Source: Nocardiopsis sp. TSRI0078
GTDB taxonomy: Bacteria; Actinomycetota; Actinomycetes; Streptosporangiales; Streptosporangiaceae
Assembly (NCBI RefSeq): GCF_001905145.1
Contig: NZ_LWLB01000001.1
Span: 620,001 to 684,000 of the forward strand
Length of the DNA stretch: 64,000 bases
Direction: 5' to 3'
Shown: one piece after another, positions 62,266-64,000 of the stretch
Position numbering within the stretch: position 1 is the stretch's first letter
How the letters are laid out: the number at the start of each line of letters is the position of its first letter
Translations under genes and position numbers: made by a program
The notes under the pieces: model-generated
The model's database searches: none
What the model saw: the letters and a program-made list of their open reading frames with translations, nothing else
What the model was told of the DNA's origin: nothing

Positions 62266-62294
62266 TTAACCCGGATGCGGTGGTCGTGTACCCT
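62266..62294 (+). promoter_or_regulatory. Candidate purA promoter; holds part of the 61942-62393 gap
   Basis: TTAACC (62266-62271), a 17-base spacer and TACCCT (62289-62294) would start a transcript at about 62301, with a 93-base leader. Earlier in the gap a 16-base direct repeat CTTCACGTGCCGGGGA occurs at about 62000 and 62018. Nothing else is evident. Confidence 0.4.
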
Positions 62295-62307
62295 CAATAC
62301 GCAACGG

Positions 62308-62337
62308 CCCCTGTCGCAGCCTTGCGCCAGGGGTTTT
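62308..62337 (+). terminator. Terminator-like hairpin in the purA leader
   Basis: CCCCTG (62308-62313) and CAGGGG (62328-62333) form a stem around a 14-base loop that can itself pair, followed by TTTT. It lies just after the candidate promoter and 56 bases before purA, so it could attenuate transcription. Confidence 0.45.
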
Positions 62338-62387
62338 CCATGTTCGGGGCCGTAAAAGTCCCGGTCAGGTGTCGAACGAAGAGGTAG

Positions 62388-63677
<1,290 letters not shown>

Positions 63678-63718
63678 ATCCACGTCTGTCCGCCTTCAAC
63701 ACGAAGAGGCCCCCTGTA

Positions 63719-64000
63719 GTGAAAGCCCTCGTTCTCGGCGGCGGAGGCCGCGAGCACGCCCTCGTCCGCGCGCTGTCCCTGGACCCGGGTGTCACCAGTA
63801 TCCACAGCGCCCCCGGCAACCCCGGAATCTCGGAGCTGGCCGAGAACCACGTCATCAACGTGACCGACGGCCTGGCCGTGACCGAGCTGGCCGCGCGCAT
63901 CCGCGCCGAGCTGGTCGTGATCGGTCCGGAGGCGCCGCTGGTCGCCGGTGTGGCGGACGCCCTGCGCGACCGGGGCATCCCGGTGTTCGGCCCCGACCAG
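63719..64000 (+). CDS. purD: Phosphoribosylamine-glycine ligase (N-terminal part, cut by window edge)
   Basis: 94 codons from GTG 63719 (AGAGG nine bases upstream) to the right edge with no stop. V-K-A-L-V-L-G-G-G-G-R-E-H-A-L, the S-A-P-G-N-P-G loop, and L-V-V-I-G-P-E-A-P-L-V-A-G are the start of GARS, which makes glycinamide ribonucleotide in purine synthesis. It probably shares a transcript with purA. Confidence 0.95.
   Translation, partial: MKALVLGGGGREHALVRALSLDPGVTSIHSAPGNPGISELAENHVINVTDGLAVTELAARIRAELVVIGPEAPLVAGVADALRDRGIPVFGPDQ

Overview
The window is chromosomal DNA of a very G+C-rich actinomycete. Codon third positions are almost all G or C, GTG and TTG starts are common, and promoters are visible only as small A+T-rich islands. 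A cutinase close to the Thermobifida TfCut2 type, an F420-dependent oxidoreductase, a class I ribonucleotide reductase behind a B12 riboswitch, and the fba/DUF3151/purA/purD neighbourhood point to the Nocardiopsis/Thermobifida part of the Streptosporangiales (inference). No rRNA, tRNA or CRISPR array was seen.

Layout. 1-7.5 kb: SWIM zinc-finger protein (cut by the window edge), a CYP157-like P450 that lacks the EXXR motif, a large-subunit catalase with an F420-type oxidoreductase, and a stress-type SDR. 7.5-9.8 kb: ChaB/Rho-N protein, a secreted cutinase/PET-hydrolase-like enzyme, and a 33-bp tandem repeat. 9.8-14.8 kb: a complete branched-chain amino-acid-type ABC importer (livG-F-H-M-J order). 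14.8-19.3 kb: a LAL-type LuxR regulator divergent from a YbdK-type glutamate-cysteine ligase. 19.3-20.4 kb: a small membrane gene between two decayed, inverted IS5-type transposase remnants. 20.4-28.1 kb: a sugar isomerase plus PfkB kinase module, SDR, alpha/beta hydrolase, acyltransferase-3, nadE and a glycolipid-binding-domain gene. 28.3-29.9 kb: a PutP-type Na+/proline symporter.

30.3-37.1 kb holds the most striking system: a trypsin-VMAP-C-like protein with an intact catalytic triad, a 1263-residue SAV_2336-like/NB-ARC/TPR protein (FxsT type), a DUF397 protein on the opposite strand, and a Trypco1 (CU044_2847) protein. This is a STAND-NTPase/protease biological-conflict locus of the kind predicted computationally in actinobacteria, here without its usual radical-SAM/FxSxx partners. 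37.2-41.4 kb: nrdB and nrdA. The R2 subunit has Phe at the radical-Tyr position and Glu at the first metal-ligand position, as in class Ic enzymes; a cobalamin riboswitch and a candidate NrdR box precede nrdA.

42-50.1 kb: a TPR/NYN-RNase gene pair, then a region of broken genes: an ECF sigma factor with fused zinc finger, membrane helix and extracellular beta domains disrupted by homopolymer frameshifts; an EspI-like Pro/Gln-rich ORF; and the last ATPase domain of EccC (type VII secretion). A degenerate GGDEF-like gene lies among them. 50.3-53.4 kb: an RDD protein, a membrane protein, and an IS-like element whose inverted repeats enclose an alpha/beta-hydrolase cargo gene and a wrecked transposase.

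53.6-64 kb: mostly housekeeping. GNAT, an alpha/beta-hydrolase-like gene, cutA, pyrE, a small membrane protein, fba (preceded by a DasR-type operator), a secreted Cys-containing protein with a three-gene ABC transporter, DUF3151, purA (with a terminator-like leader hairpin) and the start of purD.
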